Source: Halomonas faecis (GTDB lineage Bacteria > Pseudomonadota > Gammaproteobacteria > Pseudomonadales > Halomonadaceae). From it: a stretch of 64,000 bases of DNA. The DNA lies in contig NZ_JAACZO010000007.1 in NCBI RefSeq assembly GCF_010993975.1, positions 1-64,000 on the forward strand, in the 5' to 3' direction. The notes beneath the pieces were generated by a model. It saw nothing but the letters and a program-made list of their open reading frames with translations. It ran no database searches and was not told the origin of the DNA. This document shows, piece by piece, positions 41,448-49,860 of this stretch (position 1 is the stretch's first letter; the number at the start of each line of letters is the position of its first letter). The translations under genes and the position numbers were made by a program.

Positions 41448-44125
41448 CCTCCATGCTGCTCGATGTCAGCACACCACAAGGATTTACCCTTGTTCCTGAG
41501 GTGTTTCAGCAAGGGCTTATCGAAGGGATGACAGCCAAGCTGTTACAGACACAACCACCGCCTTGTTTACTGAGGGCTCCCACCGGTTCCGGTAAAACAT
41601 TCATGCTGACCAAGGTTCTGGGAAATGTCAGTAATGAGCAAAGCGTCGTATGGCTCTGGTTCGTGCCCTTTGTCAATTTGGTCAACCAAACACTGGATGC
41701 AGTGATTTCCAATGCTGGCGACCTGTCGCCTGTGCTTTTTAGCAATGGCCTCAACCAAGATCCTGCCGCTGGGCAAGTGCTCATCTCGACCACCCAGGGA
41801 GTGTCACGTGCGGCCTGGCGCAAGTTGAATTATCACGCCAACGGCGGCGAACAAGAGCGTACTGCCGCCGAGTTTGTGGCATTGGCACGGGCGAACAATC
41901 TACAGCTGGGTGTGGTGGTGGATGAAGCCCATATTGCGCTCGACCACGCAACGGAGTTTGGGAAGTTCGTGGCATGGCTTAATCCGCAATATTTGATGTT
42001 GGCCACTGCGACTCCAAAGAGCGACAGAATTACACAGTTCCTGGCTAGTGCCCAGATGAGTAGCTTTGAGTCGTTCAATGTCAGCCGGGAAGATGTGGTA
42101 AAGGCACGTTTGAACAAGGCGTACATAGAGGCTGTTGTCTACGATCTTCGCGAATCCACGGCGACCGTCGCTGACCTCAAGCGAACCGTGTTACGTCAGG
42201 CGTGGCTTCGCAATAAGGCGATCAAGCTGGCGCTTTCCAACGCGGGTATTCCGCTGTCGCCACTATTGCTGGTGCAAGTGGAAAATGGCCCCGACGCCAT
42301 CGATCAGGCGGAGCGCGATCTAATTGAGTTGTGCAAGATTCCGCCCCAGGCCATAGGCAAACACTCGGCGGATAAGCCAGACCCGCAACTGATGGATGCC
42401 ATCGCCAACGACACCACCAAGGAAGTGCTCATTTTTAAACAGTCGGCGGGCACCGGCTTCGATGCGCCTCGTGCGTTTGTGCTGGCATCCACCAAAACGG
42501 TCAACGATAGTGACTTTGCGATGCAGTTCATTGGTCGAGTGATGCGCGTATCCAGGCAAGTCCGCGCCAGCTACACCCATTACAAGGACATACCTGCAGA
42601 ACTCAACACCGCTTACGTTTACCTGGCCAACGCCGCTGCGCAACAAGGATTCCAGCAAGCGGTGCAGTTGACCGATGCCGTGCAGACCCAGCTGGAAGGC
42701 CAAGTCGAAAAAATGAGCGTGCGGACTACCCGGTCTGGCGCCACGACCTATACCAACCAGCCGACAAGCCAGCCGCCGCTGACTCCGCGACTGCCACTAC
42801 CGCAGGGGACGGTGCGCCAGCCACAAGATCAAGAGAGTGATGTCAACCGGCCTGGCCCAGAGCCGACGGGGGGTGAAACATCATCCCTGTTCCTTGATGG
42901 CGAGCTGGATGAGCTTGATGAGCTGGCGCCTATCGAGCAGAAGGAAGCTCGACCTCGCCCGGAGAGTGCAGCGTCACGTGACGAGTGGGAAGGGACCATG
43001 AAAGCACGTGGGATAACGCTCTACCCTTTGCGCCAGGACATGCAGAGCGTACCGAATGCTCTGAAACGGGAGCGCCGGCCTGATGCCCTGGACATGGAAG
43101 CCATTGTTCGGCGTATAGCGATACGCCTTGTGCTGCAAGAGAGCCACCAGCGCAATGCGTTGCTGGCCGTCCGAGGGAAGTTGCAGGAAACCGAGCGGCG
43201 TACCGAACTGACCCGTCGCACAGTGGTTGATGGCAAAGTGAGCATCATCATCGACCGCAATCGGATTGCCGCCGAAGCCAATGCCGCCATGAAGCGGCTA
43301 CCGCAGTTTGAGGAGGCGGATCGCCGTATTCTCATCGAGCTTATGGCAAGCCGGATCACCCCGAGACTCAGCGAGGCTTTGGAAGACGCGGACAGCATGG
43401 TGGAGGACAAGGAATTGCGGCGAATGGCGCGAACGGCTGCCTGTTGGCTAATCCGCGCCCATATCACTCAGATCGAGGAGGCGTTGCACGAGGAAATCGC
43501 TTCTCAAGCAGACACGCTAGACGCTGCACCATTGCCAGACATGATGCTGTTTCCAACAGCCGTTGCTTTGCCACCCTCAAGCAAGAATCTCTACGGAATA
43601 TTACCCCCAACAAAAGATGATCTGCTGGGGTTGGAGCAGTCCACACTGCTGGAAGATCGCGAATTACTGCAAGACAAACAGTGGCGCATGGGGGAGAGCG
43701 GTGCAATGGTGCGCACTGGACGCTTTGACAGCACGTTTGCTCTCAACCCCGATGAGCTGCGTTTCGCCCAGGCCCTGGACCGAGCCAGCTTCGTGGCATG
43801 GTGGTTTCGTAATCCAGATAAGAAACCCTATTCCGTTCGCCTGGTGCGGGGCGAACATCGCAACTTCTTCTATCCCGACTTTGTAGTGTGCCTTTCTCAC
43901 GTCGATGGTGCCGATCCAATTCAACGATTGGTCGAAACCAAGCACGACCTCAAGGACGCCAGTCGAAAAGCCCGTCATACGCCGGAGCACTACGGCAAAG
44001 TGCTGTTTCTAACACGCGATGGCGGGCGTTACTGCATCGTGACGGAGGAGGGGAGCGTGGGTGAGCCATTAGACCTGGATGATTTAGAAGCACTGCGGGA
44101 GGCATTGCAGCGGACTGCACCTTAA
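41444..44125 (+). CDS. res: Type III restriction endonuclease subunit (Res)
   Basis: 893 residues. Superfamily-2 helicase with APTGSGKTFML (Walker A, about 43-53), VVDEAH (about 157-162), ATATP, and a late conserved QFIGRVMRV block. The C-terminal region contains YPDFVVCLS...RLVETKHDLKD (about 810-835), a PD-(D/E)xK nuclease site. It needs Mod for cleavage. Likely an anti-phage or plasmid-retention module. All motifs are intact. Confidence 0.92.
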   Translation: MTSMLLDVSTPQGFTLVPEVFQQGLIEGMTAKLLQTQPPPCLLRAPTGSGKTFMLTKVLGNVSNEQSVVWLWFVPFVNLVNQTLDAVISNAGDLSPVLFSNGLNQDPAAGQVLISTTQGVSRAAWRKLNYHANGGEQERTAAEFVALARANNLQLGVVVDEAHIALDHATEFGKFVAWLNPQYLMLATATPKSDRITQFLASAQMSSFESFNVSREDVVKARLNKAYIEAVVYDLRESTATVADLKRTVLRQAWLRNKAIKLALSNAGIPLSPLLLVQVENGPDAIDQAERDLIELCKIPPQAIGKHSADKPDPQLMDAIANDTTKEVLIFKQSAGTGFDAPRAFVLASTKTVNDSDFAMQFIGRVMRVSRQVRASYTHYKDIPAELNTAYVYLANAAAQQGFQQAVQLTDAVQTQLEGQVEKMSVRTTRSGATTYTNQPTSQPPLTPRLPLPQGTVRQPQDQESDVNRPGPEPTGGETSSLFLDGELDELDELAPIEQKEARPRPESAASRDEWEGTMKARGITLYPLRQDMQSVPNALKRERRPDALDMEAIVRRIAIRLVLQESHQRNALLAVRGKLQETERRTELTRRTVVDGKVSIIIDRNRIAAEANAAMKRLPQFEEADRRILIELMASRITPRLSEALEDADSMVEDKELRRMARTAACWLIRAHITQIEEALHEEIASQADTLDAAPLPDMMLFPTAVALPPSSKNLYGILPPTKDDLLGLEQSTLLEDRELLQDKQWRMGESGAMVRTGRFDSTFALNPDELRFAQALDRASFVAWWFRNPDKKPYSVRLVRGEHRNFFYPDFVVCLSHVDGADPIQRLVETKHDLKDASRKARHTPEHYGKVLFLTRDGGRYCIVTEEGSVGEPLDLDDLEALREALQRTAP

Positions 44126-44166
44126 AAAGTGAAGCTGCGAGACCTGATCTTTGCGCTGAGTGAGGC

Positions 44167-44205
44167 AGTGGGGGTGTTTCGCATGCGAAACACCCCCACT
44201 TTTTG
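44167..44205 (+). terminator. 34-bp perfect palindrome: terminator merged with dispersed palindrome copy 7
   Basis: The 16-bp core GTTTCGCATGCGAAAC (44176-44191) is extended to a perfect 34-bp inverted repeat (44167-44200) followed by five T residues. It can act as res terminator and as protein site, 14 bp upstream of leader copy 6. Confidence 0.85.
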
Positions 44206-44272
44206 GCGTCACTGCCCTCCCTATCTCCTATCGAGGCCTGCAATCCAGCAGGTATGAGAGAGGAGAAAGACT
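44204..44272 (+). promoter_or_regulatory. Hairpin leader element, copy 6
   Basis: TCTCCT (44224-44229) can pair with AGGAGA (44261-44266), the Shine-Dalgarno; inner stem CCTGC (44237-44241) with GCAGG (44248-44252). The start codon is at 44273. Confidence 0.8.
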
Positions 44273-44863
44273 ATGGGTACACTGTGCATCCCGATGCCGG
44301 CCGACAAGAAAGCCTACCTGGACGACAACTACTCCAGCGCGGATGGCTCCCATATCGTGCTGAAGTCGACCTTCGTTGGCTCGACCTACTACGCCGCGGT
44401 CAGGATCACCAAGCGAGGTGACTCGGATGACGAGCCACCGGTGATCTTCACCCTCGGGGCGGTCGTCAAGACGAGCAGCATGCAGGGTGAGTTCTGCTAC
44501 AAGTCGATGGACGAGAGCATGGGGCCGAATGAGTCCCAGTGTCCTATCGGCATCCTGTTGCTGCTGACGCCGACTGAAGAGCTTGTCCGCATGGGCATCT
44601 TCTCGGAGACCTCGGCGGAATGGGCTCAGGCGTGGCGAGACCGGTGCCTCCAGCATGCCGAGGCGAAGAAGAAGCGCTCTCGGCTGAAGGCGGGGGATCG
44701 CATCAAGCTACCGTACACGGTACGGTTCGTCGGTGGTCTTGAAGCTGACACGTTCACCAAGGTGGAACTGCCTCGGCGGCGTAACGTCTTCAGGCCCGAA
44801 GGATCAGCTAGCTATGTTCGGCTGACCCCTCAGCATCTCAACGATGCTGAACTGCTCGCATAA
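44273..44863 (+). CDS. Hypothetical protein, 196 aa
   Basis: MGTLCIPMPADKKAYLDDNYSS opens a protein with strands (VLKSTFVGSTYYAAVRITK, PPVIFTLGAVVKTSS) and a central ESMGPNESQCPIGILLLLTPTEEL. I recall similar openings in DUF6927-like plasmid/phage proteins but am unsure. Behind leader copy 6 and before a terminator; single-gene unit. Confidence 0.65.
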   Translation: MGTLCIPMPADKKAYLDDNYSSADGSHIVLKSTFVGSTYYAAVRITKRGDSDDEPPVIFTLGAVVKTSSMQGEFCYKSMDESMGPNESQCPIGILLLLTPTEELVRMGIFSETSAEWAQAWRDRCLQHAEAKKKRSRLKAGDRIKLPYTVRFVGGLEADTFTKVELPRRRNVFRPEGSASYVRLTPQHLNDAELLA

Positions 44864-44870
44864 CCATTCA

Positions 44871-44904
44871 AGCCCCCTCTGCCTTTCCTGGCATGGGGCT
44901 TTTT
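44871..44904 (+). terminator. Intrinsic terminator
   Basis: AGCCCC (44871-44876) pairs with GGGGCT (44895-44900), followed by T residues; ends the 196-aa gene. Confidence 0.75.
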
Positions 44905-44964
44905 CCGTTCAAGGCCAGTGGTGCTCGCGCCGATAAATCCGACTCACGGAACTGGAGATGGCTT

Positions 44965-45837
44965 ATGAAATCACGACTGCTGGTTGCAGCGCTCGCCTCA
45001 GCAGCGCTACTCAGCGGGTGTTCGTCCCTGGACAGGCCTACGGGAGACATCAACTACAGCGAGAGCAATAGCCGTGCCTATAACCTGGCCAGGGCGGGTG
45101 GGCTCTATCAGGCCAGGGACCGGGCCGTGTCGGCGGATGAGTATGCGGTGGCTACGTCTACGGTCTCCGATGCTTTTGGTGCCTCTCTGGCGCTCAGTAG
45201 CTCGCAGGGCCTGGGCCTGTCGGCAGGTGGCGCGATTGGCCTTGGGCTGGCGAGTGCGTTGCTGGCGCCACCCGGGACGATGGAGAGGAGCAGTGCTTTT
45301 TTCTTTGTGCCGATCGAAGAGGCTGAGACCCGTGACGAGGCAGTAGAGCTAGTGCTCTCGCTATACATCGAGGCCCTGGCCGGTGCCAGTGATGCCTTGG
45401 AGCTTGAGCCCCACGGTGATAATCCGGGAGACGATCCAGCCGTTCGGTTCCAGAGGAGCGGCCGAGAAGGCGCCGGTATGTTCCTGATCAACCCTGAGGT
45501 CGGATGCCCCAGCCGGGAGGAGGTCGAGAGTTTCCGGGATATGTGCTTGGCGAGCTTGCAGATCCCGGTTCGCCCTAGATCCCCTGGTCAGGCACCTCTG
45601 GCAATCGGCGGAGAAGGCCAGGTTCACCCCTTTACAGCCACCCACAAGACCCGCTACCCGCGGTTTGTCCTGAGAGTGCCGGACGACGCGGCGGCGCTTC
45701 GCCCCCTGCTGGCCGCGCAGATTTCAGCGCGGATGCCGGAGTGGTTCTTCGCCTACCTGGCCCCCAGCCGGAAGCACCGCACACCGCCGATGGTCTTTGA
45801 GAAGGGCGAGCCTCAGCTGTTTATCGTCAAGAAGTGA
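44965..45837 (+). CDS. Large lipoprotein, 290 aa
   Basis: MKSRLLVAALASAALLSGCSS is a lipoprotein signal with lipobox Cys19. The mature part has an Ala/Gly/Leu stretch (about 70-100, SAGGAIGLGLASALLAPPG) and a C-terminal strand-rich domain. An upstream in-frame ATG is rejected because it lies in the terminator and would bury the signal. ATG at 44965 follows GGAGATGG. A surface role is inferred. Confidence 0.72.
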   Translation: MKSRLLVAALASAALLSGCSSLDRPTGDINYSESNSRAYNLARAGGLYQARDRAVSADEYAVATSTVSDAFGASLALSSSQGLGLSAGGAIGLGLASALLAPPGTMERSSAFFFVPIEEAETRDEAVELVLSLYIEALAGASDALELEPHGDNPGDDPAVRFQRSGREGAGMFLINPEVGCPSREEVESFRDMCLASLQIPVRPRSPGQAPLAIGGEGQVHPFTATHKTRYPRFVLRVPDDAAALRPLLAAQISARMPEWFFAYLAPSRKHRTPPMVFEKGEPQLFIVKK

Positions 45838-45909
45838 TCTGGCCAGCTGGCGGCGCCCGGCCGCCAGCCCTGCAACATCCACACCTGCGCCATGAGCGTC
45901 TACGCTTCT

Positions 45910-45973
45910 GTCACTCCCCGCCCTATCTATCGGTGAGGCCTGCAATCCCGCGGGCATGAGAGAGGAACGTGAT
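45910..45973 (+). promoter_or_regulatory. Hairpin leader element, copy 7
   Basis: Inner stem is GCCTGC (45938-45943) with GCGGGC (45950-45955), including one G-U: the right arm differs from other copies yet still pairs. The outer stem is weak. The start codon is at 45974. Confidence 0.72.
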
Positions 45974-46213
45974 ATGGCATCTCGCATCAACCGCTTTGAC
46001 TGCATCACCACTGCAGCGCTACGTGGCCTGGCCTGGGGATCTCTCTATGGTCTGACTGTAGCTGCCCTGATGACGGTAGTGGCCATGCTTGCCAGCCTGC
46101 ACCCAGGCGTCTCAGGCACGATTGATTGGCCCGGCGCCCAGGGGTGGATCATCATCTCAGCGGCTCCCGCCCTCTGGGCGATCGTGATCTTCCGGCGGCG
46201 TGATAGAGACTGA
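45974..46213 (+). CDS. Small two-span membrane protein, 79 aa
   Basis: MASRINRFDCITTAALRGLA then SLYGLTVAALMTVVAMLASL and GWIIISAAPALWAIVIF, ending in RRRDRD. Two helices with a basic cytoplasmic end. Start set by leader copy 7 (GAGAGAGGAACGTG). Function unknown. Confidence 0.65.
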   Translation: MASRINRFDCITTAALRGLAWGSLYGLTVAALMTVVAMLASLHPGVSGTIDWPGAQGWIIISAAPALWAIVIFRRRDRD

Positions 46214-46333
46214 CCTCACTCGCCGTTATGCTACCTTCCCCGGCCCCATCGCTGATCTCAGCATGGGGCTTTCTGTCTCCTGCCCTCTGCAGCATCCCCA
46301 CCTATGCCGGCCGCGGCAGGCGGAGCCCTCGCA

Positions 46334-46399
46334 GCGTCAATACATGCCCTACCTCTCACTGAGACCTGCACCCGCAGGAATGAGAGAGGAGAGACCGAC
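46334..46399 (+). promoter_or_regulatory. Hairpin leader element, copy 8
   Basis: CTCTCA (46353-46358) pairs with TGAGAG (46381-46386), extending toward the Shine-Dalgarno; inner stem CCTGC (46365-46369) with GCAGG (46374-46378). The left arm differs from copy 3 (TCTCCTCAT) but remains complementary. The start codon is at 46400. Confidence 0.8.
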
Positions 46400-47635
46400 A
46401 TGATGACCCAGAACAGCAACACCACCTGCTGGATTCCGAAGTGCCACCTGCCGGCGCTCAAGGCAAAGGTGGAGGCGCTGGATCGCAAGGCAGCAAAGCT
46501 CGGCATGGAGCCGTTCAACATCGAAGTGCTTGAAGAGGCTGTGAAGCCTTGGACGCGGCAGATCCTCGACCTCGAGGACAAGATCGGCTATCACCGCGAG
46601 GAGACCATCCGAGCAGTGAAGGTGCGCATCACCGGTGAGCCACCTCAGATTGATGGCTACCGGCTGATCGCCAGGGTCGACATGGCTGCCGCTGAGGCTG
46701 TCAGAGTCACCCCCCTGGCATGGGCCTATGATCGTCTTCCCGAGCCGTACCGGTCGGGCGAGGCAACAGGGCACTGCGATCATTGCCATCAGCCGCGTGA
46801 GCGTCGTTGGCTGTTCCTCCTGGAGGAAATGGCGACCGGCAAGATCCTGGAGGTAGGCAAGACGTGCCTCAAGGACTTCCTCGGCCGCCAGGGAGGCGAT
46901 GCCATGCTCCGGCGTGCTCAGGTCCTGTTCTCGGTGATCAACATGATCGAGGAGATCGACGAGGACGGGGGCGTGCAGGGAGGCAGGCCGCCTGAGCCGG
47001 TGGTCGACCTTCGCTGGCTCATGTGCGCCGCTGCCATGCAGATCCGCAAGCGGGGATTCGTCTCGCGAACGCGAGCCGAGGAAACCGGGGATCTGGCCAC
47101 CGCTGAGATCGTCGGTGAGATGACGCGCTCAAGCGTGATGCGCCGCAAGGGCATGGCGGCGTTTGAGTCTGAGGATGTCGCGAAAGCGGATGCCGTTATC
47201 GCCTGGGCTCGGGAGGTGCTGCCGGCGAAAGCCGACCACTCCGAGTTCGAGTCGATGATCGTGCATCATGCCCGCTTCGACATGGTTGGCCTCAGGCGCG
47301 GTGTCGGGGTGATGACTGCAGCGATCACCGCCTACGACCGCTACAAGGAGCAGACGGCTGGCTTGGAGGGGCTTCTGGCCCTGGGCTATGCCGGCGACCC
47401 GGGTGAACGCCTGGAGCTGGTGTGCGAACGCAAGCGGTCCTTCTCCTCGGAGACGAGGTGGGGGCTGATGTGGAAGCACATCTTCTGCGACACCGATGGC
47501 CGTCAGCTGGTCTGGAAGACTGGCAAGGCGATCGAGGAGACCAAGGTGAAGCTGAAGGGGCGTGTGAAGGAACACGGCGAGTACCGCGGGATTCCGCAGA
47601 CCGTCGTGACACGCTGCTCAGTCCAGCCTGTTTGA
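46400..47635 (+). CDS. Hypothetical protein with zinc-finger-like motif, 411 aa
   Basis: Residues about 130-165 hold GHCDHCHQPRERRWLFLLEEMATGKILEVGKTCLKDFLG, a CxxC...C arrangement typical of a small treble-clef or ribbon in plasmid-borne proteins. N- and C-terminal parts are helical and contain SETRWGLMWKHIFCDTDGRQLVWKT with a second strand pair. The family recurs on conjugative plasmids, but I cannot name it. Driven by leader copy 8. Confidence 0.68.
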   Translation: MMTQNSNTTCWIPKCHLPALKAKVEALDRKAAKLGMEPFNIEVLEEAVKPWTRQILDLEDKIGYHREETIRAVKVRITGEPPQIDGYRLIARVDMAAAEAVRVTPLAWAYDRLPEPYRSGEATGHCDHCHQPRERRWLFLLEEMATGKILEVGKTCLKDFLGRQGGDAMLRRAQVLFSVINMIEEIDEDGGVQGGRPPEPVVDLRWLMCAAAMQIRKRGFVSRTRAEETGDLATAEIVGEMTRSSVMRRKGMAAFESEDVAKADAVIAWAREVLPAKADHSEFESMIVHHARFDMVGLRRGVGVMTAAITAYDRYKEQTAGLEGLLALGYAGDPGERLELVCERKRSFSSETRWGLMWKHIFCDTDGRQLVWKTGKAIEETKVKLKGRVKEHGEYRGIPQTVVTRCSVQPV

Positions 47636-47636
47636 T

Positions 47637-47963
47637 TCACCTACCCCCTTGCGCTCTACGAGCCTTGGGGGTTTTCTCTTCTTCAGAGGCTTCGCAGAGC
47701 AGTTGGTCCTTCACGCTGGCCCGTGGAACCTCGCGCTGGATCGCCTCACGCAGCAGCTCGACCGATGGCCAGAAGAGCGATTGGTTGATGCTGCACAACC
47801 GAACCAGCTGTTCGGTTGGTGTTTCGACCAGCAGCGTGGCCATGTCAGGACTGAGGTGCAGGGTCTCTGGTGGGCAGCCGTCCTCCAGCTGGCGCCGGAT
47901 GTGGAGCAGCAAGGCGAGGTTCAGCTCCTGAAGCTCCTGCAGCAGTTTTTCGTGGCTATCCAT
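47637..47963 (-). CDS. FlhD-like transcriptional regulator (SetD/AcaD type)
   Basis: 108 residues: ELQELNLALLLHIRRQLEDG, LHLSPDMATLLVETPTEQLVRLCSINQSLFWPSVELLREA. This parallels FlhD (DINLSYLLLAQRL, INEEMATTLAAL, MVKLAETNQL) in order and spacing. FlhD homologues AcaD/SetD pair with FlhC homologues to activate transfer genes of IncA/C plasmids and SXT. It is leftward, against all neighbours, and no FlhC partner is in the window. Start MDSHEKLLQELQ is chosen; a longer open frame upstream is antisense to other elements. Confidence 0.72.
   Translation of the reverse strand: MDSHEKLLQELQELNLALLLHIRRQLEDGCPPETLHLSPDMATLLVETPTEQLVRLCSINQSLFWPSVELLREAIQREVPRASVKDQLLCEASEEEKTPKARRAQGGR
47642..47676 (+). 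terminator. Intrinsic terminator overlapping the FlhD-like 3' end
   Basis: ACCCCC (47643-47648) pairs with GGGGGT (47667-47672) and is followed by TTTT on the plus strand. It ends the 411-aa gene transcript inside the end of the opposing FlhD-like gene. Confidence 0.7.
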
Positions 47964-48079
47964 GGGCTGGCCCTCGTCTCCAGTCACTTCGGCGCCAGCG
48001 GACCTCCTCGCCCCGTCAGCGGCGCTTCCCAAGGGGCACATCCTACCGGCGCTGACGCGCCTCCGAAACGGCACGATTT

Positions 48080-48095
48080 GTTCCGCATGCGAAAC
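48080..48095. repeat. Dispersed palindrome, copy 8 (one mismatch)
   Basis: GTTCCGCATGCGAAAC with flanking TT and AA, upstream of both the leftward FlhD-like gene and rightward leader copy 9. Confidence 0.8.
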
Positions 48096-48127
48096 AAAAC
48101 CTGGGCTGCGCCGGAGCATCCCGTATG

Positions 48128-48186
48128 GCAGACCGCCCCCTATCTCCTCATGAGACCTGCACCCGCAGGAATGAGAGGAGAGAGCA
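48128..48186 (+). promoter_or_regulatory. Hairpin leader element, copy 9
   Basis: TCTCCTCAT (48143-48151) can pair with the ATGAG-AG-GAGA region (48171-48181) with a two-base bulge; inner stem CCTGC (48156-48160) with GCAGG (48165-48169). The start codon is at 48187. Confidence 0.8.
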
Positions 48187-48648
48187 ATGAATATCGAGCT
48201 GATCGTGAACCAAGAGGATGCCCTGGCCTTCGGCCGTGAGTTCGGCGGGCTAGACATGAATGCGCTCGAGCCCGACGAGCTGGCGTTTGCCGCCGACCCG
48301 CAGCACGGCGGGCGCTTTGTGCTCCCCCGTGAAGCCGGCCGCAGCTGGCGCCAGCCAACACCGCGAGAGATCGCGGCGATAGGCGACGATGGCAACGTCG
48401 CCTTCGAGGTGTTCGCGCTGAACGAGTTGGATGGGTTCGCCTTCTCCACCGAGGATGGCACCGTCATCCAGGTGCGACGCCCCGACCCGGGCTTGCATCG
48501 CCAGGACACCCTCCAGGCTATCGAGGAACAGGACACGTTCGTGGTGAGCTTCACCAAGCGCTTCTTCCAGAGCACGTTCCTGTCCAACCTTGCCCAGTGG
48601 CGCTTCCTGCAGCCACGCGCCAAGGTCGCACGTCACCCTTCGCGGTGA
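48187..48648 (+). CDS. Hypothetical protein, 153 aa
   Basis: MNIELIVNQEDALAFGREFGG; later RQPTPREIAAIGDDGNVAFEVFALNELDGFAFSTEDGTVIQVRRPDPG. Strand-rich, no signal or membrane helix. Behind leader copy 9, single-gene unit with its own terminator. No family recognised. Confidence 0.65.
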   Translation: MNIELIVNQEDALAFGREFGGLDMNALEPDELAFAADPQHGGRFVLPREAGRSWRQPTPREIAAIGDDGNVAFEVFALNELDGFAFSTEDGTVIQVRRPDPGLHRQDTLQAIEEQDTFVVSFTKRFFQSTFLSNLAQWRFLQPRAKVARHPSR

Positions 48649-48652
48649 TTCT

Positions 48653-48687
48653 CAGCCTCCTCGACTCATTGAGTCAGGGGGCTTTTT
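48653..48687 (+). terminator. Intrinsic terminator
   Basis: AGCC...GACTC (from 48653) pairs with GAGTC...GGCT (to 48683), followed by TTTTT. Confidence 0.75.
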
Positions 48688-48713
48688 CATGCCCTGCCGC
48701 CTGCCACGGCCGT

Positions 48714-48782
48714 TAGTGTCAGTGCCGCCCCTATCTCCCATCGAGACCCATATCGGTGGGAATGAGAGAGAGGAGTTAGATC
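48714..48782 (+). promoter_or_regulatory. Hairpin leader element, copy 10 (ssb)
   Basis: Inner stem is CCCA (48747-48750) with TGGG (48757-48760), a full double substitution relative to CCTGC/GCAGG. TCTCC (48734-48738) faces the GAGAGAGAGGAG Shine-Dalgarno. Precedes ssb. Confidence 0.8.
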
Positions 48783-49130
48783 ATGCACGGTAAGACTTTC
48801 CAGATCGGCCACATCGGTCAGCCAGAAGTGCGTCAGAACGGCAATGGCAAAACCTACGTCCGTTTCGGCGTCAACATGGCCAAGAAGTCTACTGACGAGC
48901 CCATGTGGCTGAACTGCATTCTTGGCGGCCGGTTCGCCGAGGTGATGAAAGATCGACTGATGCGGGGCCAGCTCGTGTTTGTCGAAGGTCAGTTGTCCAT
49001 GCGCAAGGCGGATAACGGCACGGTCTACACCAACCTGATGGTTGATGTGTGCCGCATCCTGCGTGACCCCCGTTCTGCTGCGAACGGCAACGGTAATGAT
49101 GACGACCAAGACGGAGAAATTCCGTTCTAA
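48783..49130 (+). CDS. ssb: Single-stranded DNA-binding protein
   Basis: 115 residues, OB-fold SSB type: GHIGQPEVRQNGNGKTYVRFGVNMAKKSTDEPMWLNCILGGRFAEVM and GQLVFVEGQLSMRKA. It ends DDDQDGEIPF, an acidic tip like the partner-binding tail of SSB proteins (IPF). Plasmid SSBs coat incoming single-stranded DNA and dampen SOS induction during transfer. Controlled by leader copy 10. Confidence 0.88.
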   Translation: MHGKTFQIGHIGQPEVRQNGNGKTYVRFGVNMAKKSTDEPMWLNCILGGRFAEVMKDRLMRGQLVFVEGQLSMRKADNGTVYTNLMVDVCRILRDPRSAANGNGNDDDQDGEIPF

Positions 49131-49144
49131 CTTGTTGATTCAAC

Positions 49145-49173
49145 AGCCCCTTGGCATGCCTTGGGGCTTTTTC
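49145..49173 (+). terminator. Intrinsic terminator
   Basis: AGCCCC (49145-49150) pairs with GGGGCT (49163-49168) around an inner GGCATGCC, followed by TTTTT. Ends ssb; transfer genes follow. Confidence 0.88.
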
Positions 49174-49195
49174 ATGCGTAAACGAAGGGCACCCC

Positions 49196-49765
49196 ATGAG
49201 CGACACAGATCAGGAAACCACCTCCTCCCCCGCGCCAGCTCACCGCCTGGCCCAGGTGCTCCCGGTGGCGGGCGGCGTGCTCGGCGCCATCGCCTTCGCC
49301 GTGACGATGCTGCCGGTCAGTTTGCCGTGGAAAGCTGCTGTGGAGCAGGCGCCACAAGTCGTCACCTTCGACACCGCCAAGTACGTCAATGCCCGCCGGG
49401 CAGCGGCGAGCGAGCTGCTAGGCACCTCGCAAGAAAGCGATGCGGCGGTTTCCACGCTGGCGCGGGTCGACCGGGGTGTGAGGCCAGCCATTGAAGAGGC
49501 GGCCGGGGGTGCCGTGGTGATCGTCAGGCAGGCCGCTGTCCTGGAAGGCAACCTGCCCGACATCACCGACAGCGTGCTGCGCGACCTGGGGCTGCCCACC
49601 GATGCACCGACGATCGACACCTCGATTGATCGGCCAGCCGATACCAACTACAGCGCCTCGAGCCTCTATGAGGAGGCTCGAGAGCTTGTCAGCCGTGCCA
49701 ACCAAGATGCCCGGACACGACTGGAGACCCGCGGACAAGCGGACATTGAGGAGCTGCTGCCCTGA
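49196..49765 (+). CDS. TrbI-like (F-type) transfer protein
   Basis: 189 residues: cytoplasmic tail, one membrane helix (LPVAGGVLGAIAFAVTMLPVSL, about 20-42), then a periplasmic domain opening APQVVTFDTAKYVNARR. VTFD after the anchor is a hallmark of F-type TrbI, an inner-membrane protein that influences pilus extension. Next gene is a DsbC-like isomerase, also typical of F-type regions. The rest of the periplasmic part is helical. Confidence 0.65.
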   Translation: MSDTDQETTSSPAPAHRLAQVLPVAGGVLGAIAFAVTMLPVSLPWKAAVEQAPQVVTFDTAKYVNARRAAASELLGTSQESDAAVSTLARVDRGVRPAIEEAAGGAVVIVRQAAVLEGNLPDITDSVLRDLGLPTDAPTIDTSIDRPADTNYSASSLYEEARELVSRANQDARTRLETRGQADIEELLP

Positions 49766-49860
49766 CGCAGCGGTATTGGAATCGACATGTGGCCAGGCGG
49801 CCGCATGGCAGTATCACGCCAGCCACGTGGCTGGCGCCAACAGAAGCTCAAGGAGCCAAC

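Noticed and set aside
47964..48623. Long leftward extension of the FlhD-like gene
   Set aside because: It would run through a palindrome, a leader element and another gene; FlhD-like sequence starts only at 47963.
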